A stretch of 64,000 nucleotides of DNA from Streptomyces odontomachi (GCF_024435355.1 NZ_JAMJWG010000005.1:186001-250000), one strand, 5' to 3'; counted from the first letter of the stretch, positions 1 to 8,748 are shown. Notes: generated from the letters alone by a model not told the origin. Numbers and translations are program-made.

Positions 1-124
1 GATCAGCGAGGACGGCAACACCGAGGTCGTCCACGCGAACAACGAGGACCACATGCAGAGCGGCACGCGGGGACAGACCGACACCCATGCGGCCCTGGAG
101 AAGGCCTTCTGCGCCGCCGCGTAG
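1..124 (+). CDS. C-terminal end of a class C beta-lactamase-fold serine hydrolase (partial)
   Basis: The window opens inside a gene. The frame beginning at base 2 reads ISEDGNTEVVHANNEDHMQS and ends in CAAA and a TAG at 122-124. This closely matches the last 40 residues of the next gene (ISDDGSTQVVHANNEYHMQA, ending DAFCAA), so the two are tandem paralogues. Only the C-terminus is visible, without catalytic motifs, so the family call rests on that neighbour. The conserved Cys near the C-terminus occurs in both copies. Confidence 0.8.
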   Translation, partial: ISEDGNTEVVHANNEDHMQSGTRGQTDTHAALEKAFCAAA

Positions 125-318
125 GCGCGTCCCCGAGAACGTAGAACGCGCATCGCGCGCAACGTGCACAACGCGCATCGCGCACAACGCACAACAGATA
201 TCGGACGGCCGTGCCGGCGCGAGCACGGCCGTCCGCCAGCCGGGGTTCACCGAGGCCCGCCGGCGTCGAGGGCCTCAAGGGCCTCAAGGGCGTCGAGGAA
301 GGGGAAGAAGAGTTGAAC

Positions 319-1536
319 GTGTCCCAGGTCACCGGGTGCTCCTTGCCGGACAGGAACGAGGAGCGGTCCGTCGGCGGGCGTCGGCGGTCGCCGGCGGCGC
401 GCCGGAGATGGGTGATGTCCGGCGTCGCCGCTCTGGGCTGCGTGCTGCTGGCGGGCGGCACCGTGAACAGTGCTCAGGCGGCAGACGAGACGCCCTCGGG
501 CATCCTGCAAGCCGGTGCCGAGCAGGCGGTCGCCGACGGTTATCCGGGCGTGATCGGGCTGACCCGCAGCGGTGACACCACGGAGTACGTCCACGCGGGC
601 GTCGGCGACGTCGGCACCAAGACGGCGGCCGATCCGAAGGCGAAGTTCCGCATCGGCAGCAACACCAAGGCGTTCACCGCCGCCGTGCTTCTCCAGCTCG
701 AGGGTGAGGGGAAGCTGTCACTGGACGACTCCGTTGCCAAGTGGCTGCCGGACGCGGTCGACGCGAACGGCTACGACGGCTCCGAGATCACACTGCGCGA
801 GCTGCTCAACCACACGTCGAGCCTGCCCGACTACTTCACCGACCTCGGAGTGCAGAGCGACTACTTCCTCAACCTCACTCCCGACGCCGCGTACCAGCCG
901 CAGCAGCTGGTGGACGTCGCCCTGTCCCAGCACGCGCCGCAGTCCGCGCCGGGGGAGAAGTTCGGCTACGCGAACACCAACTACATCCTGGCCGGCATGG
1001 TGATCAAGGCGGTCACCGGCAACGAACCCGGCGAGGAGATCGAAAAGCGCATCATCGAACCACTAGGCCTGAACGACACGAGCTTCCCCACCGATTCCGC
1101 CATGTCGGGGAACTACCTGCGGGGTTACGCATACACGGACGTCATCGGCAGGCGCGACGTCACCCGCTCCAACGTGCAGATCGGCGGCTCCGCTGGGGCC
1201 ATCATCTCCACCCTGGACGACATGGCCACGTTCCAGCGGGCACTGATGGACGGGAAGCTCCTCGCCCCTCAGCAGCTCAAGGAACTCACGACCACGGTGC
1301 CGACGAGCAGTGCGGACGAGACCTGGGGGCTGGGCATCGCCCACATGAAGACGCCCTGCGGCACATGGGCCTGGGGACACAACGGTGCCGTGCTCGGTTA
1401 CTTCAGCGAGTGGCTGATCAGCGACGACGGCAGCACACAGGTCGTCCACGCGAACAACGAGTACCACATGCAGGCCCCCACCAAGGGGCAGACCGACAGT
1501 TACCAGGCCATGGGTGACGCCTTCTGCGCCGCGTAG
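319..1536 (+). CDS. Secreted serine hydrolase (D-Ala-D-Ala carboxypeptidase / class C beta-lactamase family)
   Basis: A 405-residue exported enzyme of the serine beta-lactamase/penicillin-binding fold. Three active-site motifs are visible: S-N-T-K (Ser114, Lys117), Y-A-N (Tyr217, Asn219) and H-N-G (from His354). The N-terminus is an unusually long Arg-rich region followed by a hydrophobic core and a likely cleavage after SAQA. The GTG at 319 was chosen because a purine-rich site (301-310) sits 8 bases before it; the frame stays open upstream to 211 without a better site. The likely role is hydrolysis of D-Ala peptides or related esters outside the cell. Real beta-lactamase activity cannot be told apart from carboxypeptidase or esterase activity. 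It is a tandem duplicate of the gene that ends at 124. Confidence 0.85.
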   Translation: MSQVTGCSLPDRNEERSVGGRRRSPAARRRWVMSGVAALGCVLLAGGTVNSAQAADETPSGILQAGAEQAVADGYPGVIGLTRSGDTTEYVHAGVGDVGTKTAADPKAKFRIGSNTKAFTAAVLLQLEGEGKLSLDDSVAKWLPDAVDANGYDGSEITLRELLNHTSSLPDYFTDLGVQSDYFLNLTPDAAYQPQQLVDVALSQHAPQSAPGEKFGYANTNYILAGMVIKAVTGNEPGEEIEKRIIEPLGLNDTSFPTDSAMSGNYLRGYAYTDVIGRRDVTRSNVQIGGSAGAIISTLDDMATFQRALMDGKLLAPQQLKELTTTVPTSSADETWGLGIAHMKTPCGTWAWGHNGAVLGYFSEWLISDDGSTQVVHANNEYHMQAPTKGQTDSYQAMGDAFCAA

Positions 1537-1621
1537 CCCGCAGGCCTTCGGACAGATCCGTCTAACAGATCCGTCCGTAGCCCGCAGGCCTTCGGACAGA
1601 TCCGTCTAACAGATCCGTCTA
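1534..1621. repeat. 44-bp tandem duplication that includes the stop codon
   Basis: The block starting at the TAG stop (TAGCCCGCAGGCCTTCGGAC...) at 1534-1577 is repeated at 1578-1621, including a second TAG. Within each copy CAGATCCGTCTAA recurs as a smaller repeat, continuing to about 1635. It fills the space between the hydrolase stop and the convergent ROK gene. There is no clear terminator hairpin. It looks like replication slippage. Confidence 0.9.
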
Positions 1622-1631
1622 ACGGATCCGT

Positions 1632-2849
1632 CTAGGAGGGCGTGCGCATGCGTTCGGCGAGTGCGGCGGGGGACCGGGCCAGGATCAGCGCCGCGGCGCC
1701 CAGGACCTCGGCGCGGTCGCCGAGTACTCCGGTGATGACCTTTGCCGTGGTGGCCGCGCCCGCGAGACTGTGCCGGTGGATGGTGGCGCGGATCGGGTCC
1801 AGCAGCACCTCGCCCGCCGCAGCCAGCTCACCGCCGACGACGACCAGTTCGGGGTTGAGGACGTTCACGACCGTGGACAGGGCCAGCCCGACAGCCTCAC
1901 CGGCGTCGGCCACGGCCCGAAGGGCTCGCCGGTCGCCGGCCGCGATCAGGCTGAGCAACTGGTCGCCGGCCGGCCGATCGACGACATGCTCGAGCTGCCG
2001 CGCCACCGCGACGGGGCTCGCAACCGTCTCCAGGCAGCCTCGGTTGCCGCACTGGCAGATCAGGCCGTCGGGCTTGACACAGACGTGGCCGATCTCACCG
2101 GCAATGCCGCGGGCGCCGCGGTAGGGCTGACCGGCGAGGATGAGTCCCGCGCCCACACCGGCCGAGAGCCGGATGTAGATCATGTCGTTGACGCCCTGAC
2201 CAGCGCCGAAGACGTTCTCGCCGAGGGCGCCGACGTCGGCATCGTTGGCCAGTTGTACGGCCACGCCGAGACGCTTGCGCATCTCGGTCGCCGGGACGAC
2301 GCCCTGCCAACCCGGGAGAATTCCGTCCGCCCTGATCTCGCCGGTACCCGGGTCGATCGGTGCGGCCACCCCGATGCCGGCGCCGAGCACCCGTTGCGGG
2401 GCGACAGCCGCGTCCCGCAACGCCCGTCGAACCAGGTCGTGTGCGAGGTCCAGAGTTGCCGACGACGCCTCGTCGACCTGTGCCGGAGACCACTGTTCGG
2501 CAACCGGTTCGCCAGCGAGATCACAGATGATCACGCGCACGTGCTGGTGGCCGATATCGATGCCTATCGCGAATGCCGCGGCCGGCACGAGGGAGAGCAG
2601 CGTGGGCCGTCGCCCGGTGCCGCGGCGGCGTTGCTCCTCGTCGGGAGCCTCGTGCTCGCGGATCAGCTCGGCGCGATCGAGCTCCTCGGCCACGCTGGAC
2701 ACGGTGCCGCGCGACAGTCCGGTGCGTCGGGCGATGTCGGTCCGGCTACAGCCTGGATGGAGGTAGATCGACTCGATCACTCGCAGCCGGTTGAGGTCGC
2801 GCACACCGAGCGACGGCGGTGGAGGCGGCACGCCAACTGGCTGGTTCAC
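1632..2849 (-). CDS. ROK-family transcriptional repressor (NagC/XylR type)
   Basis: A 405-residue two-part protein. An N-terminal winged helix (LRVIESIYLHPGCSRTDIAR, then TGLSRGTVSS, about residues 20-60) is followed by a sugar-kinase-like ROK domain containing the zinc-type motif CQCGNRGCLE. ROK repressors usually bind a sugar or sugar phosphate and control carbohydrate genes. The neighbour is a secreted Asp-box hydrolase transcribed away from it (3451), which suggests a carbohydrate-responsive pair. The start is GTG at 2849; no strong Shine-Dalgarno is visible. The upstream stretch GTTGAACTAACC resembles a half-site of known ROK operators but has no partner arm. Confidence 0.85.
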   Translation of the reverse strand: MNQPVGVPPPPPSLGVRDLNRLRVIESIYLHPGCSRTDIARRTGLSRGTVSSVAEELDRAELIREHEAPDEEQRRRGTGRRPTLLSLVPAAAFAIGIDIGHQHVRVIICDLAGEPVAEQWSPAQVDEASSATLDLAHDLVRRALRDAAVAPQRVLGAGIGVAAPIDPGTGEIRADGILPGWQGVVPATEMRKRLGVAVQLANDADVGALGENVFGAGQGVNDMIYIRLSAGVGAGLILAGQPYRGARGIAGEIGHVCVKPDGLICQCGNRGCLETVASPVAVARQLEHVVDRPAGDQLLSLIAAGDRRALRAVADAGEAVGLALSTVVNVLNPELVVVGGELAAAGEVLLDPIRATIHRHSLAGAATTAKVITGVLGDRAEVLGAAALILARSPAALAERMRTPS

Positions 2850-3023
2850 GGGGAGAAGGTTAGTTCAACGCCGATGCCGTTGAGATCGACACGGCAGCAC
2901 GCGGAAGGCGGGGTGGCGGAGGGGGCATGGCCCTGGTGCTGCCCCGCGTGGGCGGCGGAGGCGTCCTCGGTGAAGTGGCGTCTCTGACGTGGTGGAGCCC
3001 GCTCTGATGTGGCGGAAGTCCGC

Positions 3024-3089
3024 GGTGCTGGTGCTGGTGCTGGTGCTGGTGCTGGTCCTCGTCCACGTCCTCGTCCACGTCCTCGTCCG
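3024..3089. repeat. Microsatellites GGTGCT (x5) and a 12-bp GTCCTCGTCCAC repeat
   Basis: About five uninterrupted copies of GGTGCT (3024-3053) run straight into about three copies of a 12-base unit. Non-coding and likely to vary in copy number. Confidence 0.9.
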
Positions 3090-3134
3090 GTGGGCTTCCA
3101 GTCTGGTCACGGCGTAGACGCTCGCGCGATGCTC

Positions 3135-3182
3135 GTGCCTGCGTGCCTGCGTGCCTGCGTGCCTGCGTGCCTGCGTGCCTGC
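3135..3182. repeat. GTGCCTGC octamer, six tandem copies
   Basis: Six perfect head-to-tail copies of GTGCCTGC in non-coding sequence. Confidence 0.95.
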
Positions 3183-3249
3183 CGGTCGGCCGGCGGCGGT
3201 GGACGTGGACCGCGAGCCTGGCGTAGCGCCAGGCGAACGCCGACAGCGG

Positions 3250-3299
3250 GCTGTCCTTCACGTCAAAGACCTGCCGAGCTGTCCATCACGTCAAAGACC
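3250..3299. promoter_or_regulatory. Direct repeat of 22 bp (core CACGTCAAAGACC), putative regulator site
   Basis: GCTGTCC(T/A)TCACGTCAAAGACC occurs at 3250-3271 and 3278-3299 with one mismatch and a 28-bp period, placing the copies nearly on the same helix face. A related TTGACGTCACC follows at 3315. It lies 150-200 bp upstream of the hydrolase start. The function is inferred only from the arrangement. Confidence 0.4.
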
Positions 3300-3344
3300 C
3301 GCACAAGCACGAGGCTTGACGTCACCCCGTGAGTGGTCTTCTTT

Positions 3345-3404
3345 CAACTTTTGCCTAAAGAACTCCCGTTGGGGAGTAGTCCCGTTGACTTGGCGGCAAA
3401 GTTG
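3345..3404. promoter_or_regulatory. Paired inverted half-sites CAACTTTTGCC / GGCAAAGTTG
   Basis: CAACTTTTGCC at 3345-3355 and its near-exact reverse complement GGCAAAGTTG at 3395-3404 enclose a perfect small inverted repeat (ACTCCC-GTTG-GGGAGT, 3362-3377). The right half-site falls inside the spacer of the predicted promoter, a usual position for a repressor. The divergent ROK protein is the nearest candidate binder. Confidence 0.45.
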
Positions 3405-3414
3405 CGCGTAATGT
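3385..3414 (+). promoter_or_regulatory. Predicted sigma70-type promoter for the Asp-box hydrolase
   Basis: TTGACT (3385-3390), an 18-base spacer, then TAATGT (3409-3414), about 35 bases before the start codon at 3451. Confidence 0.5.
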
Positions 3415-3450
3415 CCCCGGCCGCCGATCTAAGTAGAGCGAAGGTGAACC

Positions 3451-4686
3451 ATGCGAAATGGTCGTGACTCGCGGTGGATCGCATCCACCGGTGGACGGCA
3501 GGTGGATGGTGCGGCTGGCCGGGCTGCGCGCCTGACGCGCCGGACGTTGCTCGGGACGGGGGGAGCCGTGGTCGCGGCGCTGTCCCTGGGCAACGCGGGA
3601 TCGGCCTTTGCGGCGCCGACGAACTCCGGCACGTCGCGGGGCGAGGTTCCTTTCGGTCCGGTCACCGTGGCCGACCCGGGGTCCGGTGCGGCGTACGCGC
3701 GAGCCGTGCGGCTCAGCGAGCTGGGACCGGGCGGGTCGCGGACTCTGCTGGCGACATTCCAGCAGTTCGACTCCGGGAATCCGGGTGGGTTCCCGATCTT
3801 CCGGAGCGACGACGGCGGCCGTACCTGGCTTCAGCGCGGCAATGTGCCCGACAACGGGGAGCCCGGAAGGATCTGGTTGCAGCCGTTCCTGTACGAGTTG
3901 CCGCGCGCCTTCGCCGGTCTCCCGAAGGGCGCGGTGTTGTGCGCCGGCAACTCGCTGGATTCTTCGAGCACCCGGATCGTGCTGTACGCGAGCGTCGACC
4001 GTGGCCTGACCTGGCAGTACCTGAGCACGGTGGCGGAGGGGGGCCCGCCCAGGGCGGAGAACGGCTACACGCCCGTGTGGGAGCCGTTCCTGCTGCTGCA
4101 CCGTGACCGGCTCGTCTGCTACTACTCTGACCAGCGAGACCCGAGTTACGGGCAGAAGCTGGCGCATCAGACCAGTACGGACCTGCGGCACTGGGGGCCG
4201 GTCGTCGACGATGCCGTGGGCGCGGAGTACAGCCAGCGACCGGGCATGACCACCGTCGCGCAAGTGCATCGCAGTCTCTGGATCATGACCTACGAGTTCG
4301 GTGTCTCGGACACCTACTACCCCGTGCGCTACAAGCTCGCCCGGGATCCGGAGTCGTTCGGCCCGTCCCCGGCGCAGGAGCTCATCGACCAGGACGGGTA
4401 CGCCCCGTCGGCCGCCCCGACCGTGGCGTGGTCGGATTCCGGTGGCCCCCAGGGCACCATCGTCGTGAGCGCCAACAGCGACCAGGACTTCTTCGTCAAC
4501 CGGGCCCTCGGTGATCCCGACAAGTGGACGCGGTTGTCTTCGGCGATGCCACGGGGCTACAGCCGGTTTGCCATCCCGTTGGCAGGCCCGGGATCGTGGC
4601 GCCAACCAGGCCTCGTCTTCGTCGTGACCGGCGCACCCTACGACGAACAGGCTCCGATCCAGGCCGGCGTCATACAGCTGGACTGA
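3451..4686 (+). CDS. Tat-exported Asp-box (BNR) glycoside hydrolase, sialidase fold
   Basis: A 411-residue secreted protein. The twin-arginine signal LTRRTLLGTGG (Arg30-Arg31) and a hydrophobic segment end at about AFAAP. The mature part contains Asp-box motifs such as SDDGGRTW and SVDRGLTW, typical of six-bladed sialidase-like propellers. That fold includes exo-sialidases and GH93 exo-arabinanases, and the exact family is not decidable here. The nearby arabinan-related GH43-CBM42 enzyme favours plant-polymer hydrolysis, but that is context only. It is a single gene with its own promoter and is divergent from the ROK repressor. Confidence 0.7.
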   Translation: MRNGRDSRWIASTGGRQVDGAAGRAARLTRRTLLGTGGAVVAALSLGNAGSAFAAPTNSGTSRGEVPFGPVTVADPGSGAAYARAVRLSELGPGGSRTLLATFQQFDSGNPGGFPIFRSDDGGRTWLQRGNVPDNGEPGRIWLQPFLYELPRAFAGLPKGAVLCAGNSLDSSSTRIVLYASVDRGLTWQYLSTVAEGGPPRAENGYTPVWEPFLLLHRDRLVCYYSDQRDPSYGQKLAHQTSTDLRHWGPVVDDAVGAEYSQRPGMTTVAQVHRSLWIMTYEFGVSDTYYPVRYKLARDPESFGPSPAQELIDQDGYAPSAAPTVAWSDSGGPQGTIVVSANSDQDFFVNRALGDPDKWTRLSSAMPRGYSRFAIPLAGPGSWRQPGLVFVVTGAPYDEQAPIQAGVIQLD

Positions 4687-4993
4687 CGGCGAACCGGCCT
4701 CGTTCGATCGATCACGGATCCAGGCGGTGCATGCCCGCTCCCGCGGCGCCTACCGCGCTCCCGCGTGCGATTGCCGGGCGTGCCGCGCTTGGCATGCTTG
4801 CCGCGTGTGAGCTGGGAGAACGTGCCCGGCGTAGCGTTGCTCACGTGGGAAGCGTGCGTCTGCGCGCCGGCGACTCCAGCCAGGCTGCCCCCATCCCGGG
4901 CCTGCCTCGATGCGCTTCCTCAACCATCTCAAGAAGCTGCTGGGTGAAAGGCACTGTTGCGCCTTCGGCCCGGGGTGCCTGTGGTCGGTGGCG
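4687..4993. other. Intergenic region between convergent genes; nothing recognised
   Basis: 307 bases between the stops of the hydrolase and the lipoprotein. Frames crossing it lack ribosome-binding sites and family signatures. No clear hairpin terminator was seen. Confidence 0.6.
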
Positions 4994-5635
4994 TCAGTCG
5001 ACGGCCGAGACGGTGACGTGGGTGTCCTGGGGGAGGGCGATGGGGCCGCCGTCGATGTCGGTGATGGTCTGGGAGTACTTCTCGCCGGGGGTGGTGACGA
5101 CGAGCTCGTCGAACTCGGTGAGATCGCTGCCGGGTGCGGCGTGCGCGGGGTAGGAGAGGTGGAAGACGGCCATGTCACCGGGCTTGAGGGTGACGAGGCC
5201 GGCGGGTTCGTCGGCGGCCTGGGTGTGCAGGATGACGTCGTCGGTGTTGCCGAGGTCGACCTCGGGGAAGCCCTTCATGGTGCAGGTCTGCTTGCCGTCG
5301 TTGGAGATCTGGACATCGGTCCTGCCCTTCGCCTCGGGTGAGACGGCGGCGTACATGTTCAGGTCGTCCGTGCGGCAGGTGGCGTCCTGGGCGCCGGAGG
5401 AACCGCCGCCGTCCTCCGGGTTCGTGACGTTGTCGTCGTTCTTGGCGGCCGGGCTGCCGGCGGTGGGCGAGCCGGCGTCGGAGGAAGCGGAGCCCTTCTG
5501 GCCCGCCGGCACGGAGGCGCTCGACGTGGGCGTGGTGCCGGAGGCGTTGGTGTCGTCGGGGTTGCAGGCTGTCAGGGACAGACCGGCGGCGAGGGCTACG
5601 AGGGCGACGATCGAGAGCTTCTTGTTGCGGCGCAT
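4994..5635 (-). CDS. DUF4232-domain lipoprotein
   Basis: A 213-residue surface lipoprotein. The signal MRRNKKLSIVALVALAAG is followed by the lipobox LTAC. A Ser/Thr/Gly/Pro-rich linker of about 60 residues then leads to a DUF4232 domain from about CRTDDLNMY, with two Cys likely to pair (CRTDD and QTCTMKGFP). DUF4232 proteins are common exported actinobacterial proteins of unknown function. The ATG at 5635 has GGAG 7 bases upstream; the frame is open further upstream but without a signal-like start. It stands alone on its strand. Confidence 0.85.
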   Translation of the reverse strand: MRRNKKLSIVALVALAAGLSLTACNPDDTNASGTTPTSSASVPAGQKGSASSDAGSPTAGSPAAKNDDNVTNPEDGGGSSGAQDATCRTDDLNMYAAVSPEAKGRTDVQISNDGKQTCTMKGFPEVDLGNTDDVILHTQAADEPAGLVTLKPGDMAVFHLSYPAHAAPGSDLTEFDELVVTTPGEKYSQTITDIDGGPIALPQDTHVTVSAVD

Positions 5636-6109
5636 GGGGTTCTCCGTGGCTCGGGTTCCGGCCCGCCCGGTGCGGGCCCTTGTGCGCTGACAGAGGAGCC
5701 CGTGGTGGGACGCGTTAGCACCCGAGGTGGACGAGGACAGTCCCGTGACAGAGCGATGGTCCGACCGCGACATTCGAAACTCGACGAATGCAGGCGGTCA
5801 TCAGACCTCGCGCCGCAGCGCCCGCAGGTCGCCGATACCGGTCACCGTGGCGAGCAGGAACGGGGCGAGCGCAAGAGCCGTGTGCCGCGAAGACGACGAC
5901 CTGACTCGGTTCCCAGCTCGTCGGAGAGGTCACCGTCTCACCGGCGCACAGCGTCGTGGCGTCCGCCCCGTCCCGGTCGTAATTCGGGTGGTGGCTCGTC
6001 CAGCGGGGCGCTCCACCTGGGCCCCAGAAGCCTGCCAGCAGGGGCCGGCCGGGACTGAGGGCAGCCTCTAAGGAGATTCGCGTTCCGACCTGCTCAACTG
6101 ATCGTGTGC
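5636..6109. other. Intergenic region, no gene supported
   Basis: 474 bases. Open frames exist on both strands but start without ribosome-binding sites and show no family pattern. The lipoprotein promoter should lie at the left edge; no consensus pair was found. Confidence 0.55.
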
Positions 6110-6313
6110 TCACTGCTCGCGCATGTCCGCCCCGCTGCCCTCCACGTCCCGACCTTCGTCTGCTGGCGACGCATCCGCCCTATAGGCCTTCTTCACGCGC
6201 CGCCATGCCGCAATCACATCCGGGAGCTGGTCAAGTAGTCCCCGTATGACAAACAGCAGGATGGTTACCACGCCGGAAGTGGCCAGCAAAGAGAGAATGA
6301 TCTGAGAATCCAC
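6110..6313 (-). CDS. Small single-span membrane protein (hypothetical)
   Basis: 67 residues. An N-terminal hydrophobic helix (IILSLLATSGVVTILLFVI) is followed by a positively charged stretch (AAWRRVKKAYRA) and an acidic tail. The GTG start at 6313 has AGAAGG about 10 bases upstream. Function unknown. The region is AT-richer than its surroundings, so the gene may be recently acquired. Confidence is limited by the small size. Confidence 0.5.
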   Translation of the reverse strand: MDSQIILSLLATSGVVTILLFVIRGLLDQLPDVIAAWRRVKKAYRADASPADEGRDVEGSGADMREQ

Positions 6314-6854
6314 CCGGTCGACACCTTCTGGATTGGCGGTCGAACTCGGGTGAATCCACTCAGCTCGACCGTAACTTAAAACGGTCAGAACTGAGATCCA
6401 CGCCGACAGTAAAACTCAGGGTCCTGCAAGAGGGAGTTGTCAGGTGGCGTGCCCAGTGGGTGCCACAGACGGATGGCGGAGGCAGGAGTCCGGGTCGTGG
6501 TTCACGGATCATCCAGTTCCCATGCGACATGTCGGCTCGCACCGGAATGGACCTGCTACTCGTACGTTATCAGCAAGGGTCACCCCTAGCGCGGATCAAC
6601 GGATTGAGCTGACACTCATATTGGGTCTGTGTTAAGGGTCCTCCCCGACGATGTCCACACACGAGCGTCCTACCGAGGAGCCAATCGTTGTCGTGATGGA
6701 CGACGTGAGGTCTTGGACGAGCGCAATGCCGGCGCGCGCTGCGGAACCTGCTGGAGCATGGCTTTGTGTTACACGCGGGAGCGGCGGATGCGCGAGCGGT
6801 GCGAGCGTGCCTGCCCGTTATTGCCTGGCATTACCTGGTGTATTACCTGGTGTA
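6314..6854. other. AT-richer intergenic region with a short repeat cluster
   Basis: 541 bases with GC visibly below the window average. No frame has a convincing start. At 6818-6874 the unit ATTACCTGGTGT and variants repeat four times. A 10-bp palindrome CGACATGTCG lies at about 6531. This may be a remnant of transferred DNA; no mobile gene remains. Confidence 0.5.
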
Positions 6855-7451
6855 TTACCTGGCATTACCCGGTGCGCGACTACCGGGCGCGCGGTCGGCA
6901 CGACAGCGTATGAAGTAGTCGTTGGCTGCGGGGAGGAACATCAGCACCACCGCGGAGAGCACCGCCGCTACGTGTGTCGCCCGGCTGGCCCCGAAGAGGA
7001 GATCCATCGCTCCGGCCTCCGCCAGCTCCGTTCCAAGGGTGCGGCCCTGCGCCAGCGCCTGGATCGGCTCGATCACCATTGATGCCGTACCCACCACACC
7101 GAGGCCGAGCGTCAGGACGGTCCGGGCCCAGCCGTGGCCGCGGCGCATGTGGAGCGCGACCAGGAGCGCGGCGGTGAAGACGGGCAGCCGCACTGCGAGG
7201 CCCACCGCGATCTCAGCCGCGGAGTCCGAACCGCCGGCCAGGTACCTCCCCACGGCCAGGGCCGCCTCGAACACGCCGGCGGCGACAGCCGTCACCCATA
7301 GCGCGCAGGCGATGCGGACCGGCGCGGGCGGCGCGGGCGGTGCGTGGCCATCGGGTGGTGCGGGCGGTGCCTGGGCATCGGGCGCCACGCGTGCCTCGGC
7401 CGGGGCACGAGCGTGGCTGGGGGAAGAAATTCGTTGGGACGGGCGCGACAT
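6855..7451 (-). CDS. Integral membrane protein, about four transmembrane helices
   Basis: About 198 residues from the preferred ATG at 7451 (GAGG 5 bases upstream; a second ATG lies directly before it). The N-terminal 50 residues are a Pro/Ala-rich cytoplasmic tail with APPAPP repeats. Four hydrophobic segments follow, including ACALWVTAVAAGVFEAAL and ARTVLTLGLGVVGTASMVI. No catalytic motif was seen. It matches no family I can name; many actinobacteria carry similar small helical proteins of unknown role. Confidence 0.65.
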   Translation of the reverse strand: MSRPSQRISSPSHARAPAEARVAPDAQAPPAPPDGHAPPAPPAPVRIACALWVTAVAAGVFEAALAVGRYLAGGSDSAAEIAVGLAVRLPVFTAALLVALHMRRGHGWARTVLTLGLGVVGTASMVIEPIQALAQGRTLGTELAEAGAMDLLFGASRATHVAAVLSAVVLMFLPAANDYFIRCRADRAPGSRAPGNAR

Positions 7452-7712
7452 CATGGCCTCGATTCGTGCCTGGGAACCGGGTGCGATCAGCCCTTCCCAT
7501 GGTCCAGGCACGGCACGGCCATGGCCCGCCTGCAAGCCCGCGGATTCCTCCGGGGGTTATCCCCACCGCACCGGGAAGCCGCAGTCCAAGGGTTACCGCG
7601 GGCGGCTTCTTCAGCTCCGAACGATGTAACCTCCATCCACTTGTCACGCCTCCCTCGGTACGGCTCGTTCCGGGGACGCGCCCCACTTGTCCCCGGACAG
7701 AGATGTGAAGCC

Positions 7713-8537
7713 ATGCGCCGCAGAATCACGCTGACCGCTCTCGCCCTCGCGCTTGCCACCGTCATCGGGGGAACGGCCTACGCCACGCAGGCCGGTACCG
7801 CCCCGAACCCGTCCAGCCGGCACCGTTCCACCACGCTCCTGGACACGGTGCCCGAGCGGGGAGTGCTGCGGGTGTGCACCACGGGTGACTACCGGCCGTT
7901 CAGCTACCTGGACCCCGCCACGAAGTCGTACACCGGCATCGACATCGACATGGCGAAGAACCTGGCGACGGACCTGGGGGCGAAGCCGCGGTTCGTGGCC
8001 ACCACCTGGGCGGAGCTCATGGACGACCTGACCGCGGGCAAGTGCGACATCGGCATGGGCGGCGTCTCCGTGACGCTGGCCAGGGCGCGGAAGGCGTACT
8101 TCAGCACGCCCTACCTCGTCGACGGCAAGTCCGCGATCGCGCGCTGCGAGGACAAGGACAAGTACCAGTCCCTGGAGGAGATCGACCGGCCGGGTGTCCG
8201 AGTGATCGTCAACCCCGGGGGCACCAACGAGGCGTTCGCCAAGGCCAACATCCACCAGGCCACCGTCATCACGCACGCCGACAACACCACGATCTTCGAC
8301 GAGATCGTCGCAGGCCGCGCCGATGTGATGATCACGGACGGCAGCGAGACCAGGTACCAGTCCAAGCTCCACCCGGAACTCTGCGCGATCAACCCCGACA
8401 AGCCCTTCACCTTCGCCGAGAAGGCGTACCTCCTGCCGCGGGGCGACGAGGAGTTCCAGGAGTACGTCGACCAGTGGGTCCACCTGGCCACCCACGACGG
8501 CACCTACGACGGGTACGCCGCGGACTGGCTCGGCTGA
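7713..8537 (+). CDS. pheC: Secreted cyclohexadienyl (arogenate/prephenate) dehydratase, PheC-like
   Basis: A 274-residue protein with an N-terminal signal (RRRITLTALALALATVIGG), no lipobox, and a solute-binding-protein family 3 fold. Diagnostic PheC-like stretches are LRVCTTGDYRPFSYLD, GIDIDMAKNLATDLGAKP, CDIGMGGVSVT, VRVIVNPGGTNEAFA, ADVMITDGSETRYQS and VDQWV. PheC-type enzymes convert prephenate or arogenate to phenylpyruvate or phenylalanine outside the cytoplasm, and are known mainly from Gram-negative periplasms. An export signal on a Gram-positive copy implies action at the cell surface. The ATG at 7713 has only a weak GAAG site but starts the signal peptide exactly. An amino-acid-binding protein is the alternative, but there is no adjacent ABC permease. 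Confidence 0.8.
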   Translation: MRRRITLTALALALATVIGGTAYATQAGTAPNPSSRHRSTTLLDTVPERGVLRVCTTGDYRPFSYLDPATKSYTGIDIDMAKNLATDLGAKPRFVATTWAELMDDLTAGKCDIGMGGVSVTLARARKAYFSTPYLVDGKSAIARCEDKDKYQSLEEIDRPGVRVIVNPGGTNEAFAKANIHQATVITHADNTTIFDEIVAGRADVMITDGSETRYQSKLHPELCAINPDKPFTFAEKAYLLPRGDEEFQEYVDQWVHLATHDGTYDGYAADWLG

Positions 8538-8748
8538 CCCTCCGGCACCTCCGGCACCTCTGGCACCTCCGGGCTCCGGGCGGCGGCCGACCCGCGATGT
8601 CAGCACTGTCACGCCGTCGGCAGGTAGGACGCGCAGCCGCCCGGGGCCACGCAGCACGCTGGGGGCCGTGGTCTGGCAGGCGACCGCCTCATGCCCCTCA
8701 TGCCCCTCGTGCCCCTCATGCCCTCAACAGCCGGCCGGAGCAGACCCA

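Larger units (their letters stand above)
2850..3450. other. 601-bp divergent intergenic region rich in repeats and putative operators
   Basis: No convincing gene. Frames here translate to low-complexity runs. The left half holds two microsatellites; the right half (3250-3450) holds direct and inverted repeats and a promoter-like pair facing the hydrolase at 3451. These are listed separately. Confidence 0.7.

Noticed and set aside
3135..3182. CRISPR-like regular repeats
   Set aside because: Units are 8 bp with no spacers; a simple microsatellite.
6444..7082. Two short plus-strand frames in the AT-richer region
   Set aside because: No ribosome-binding site; the second runs antisense into the membrane protein gene.
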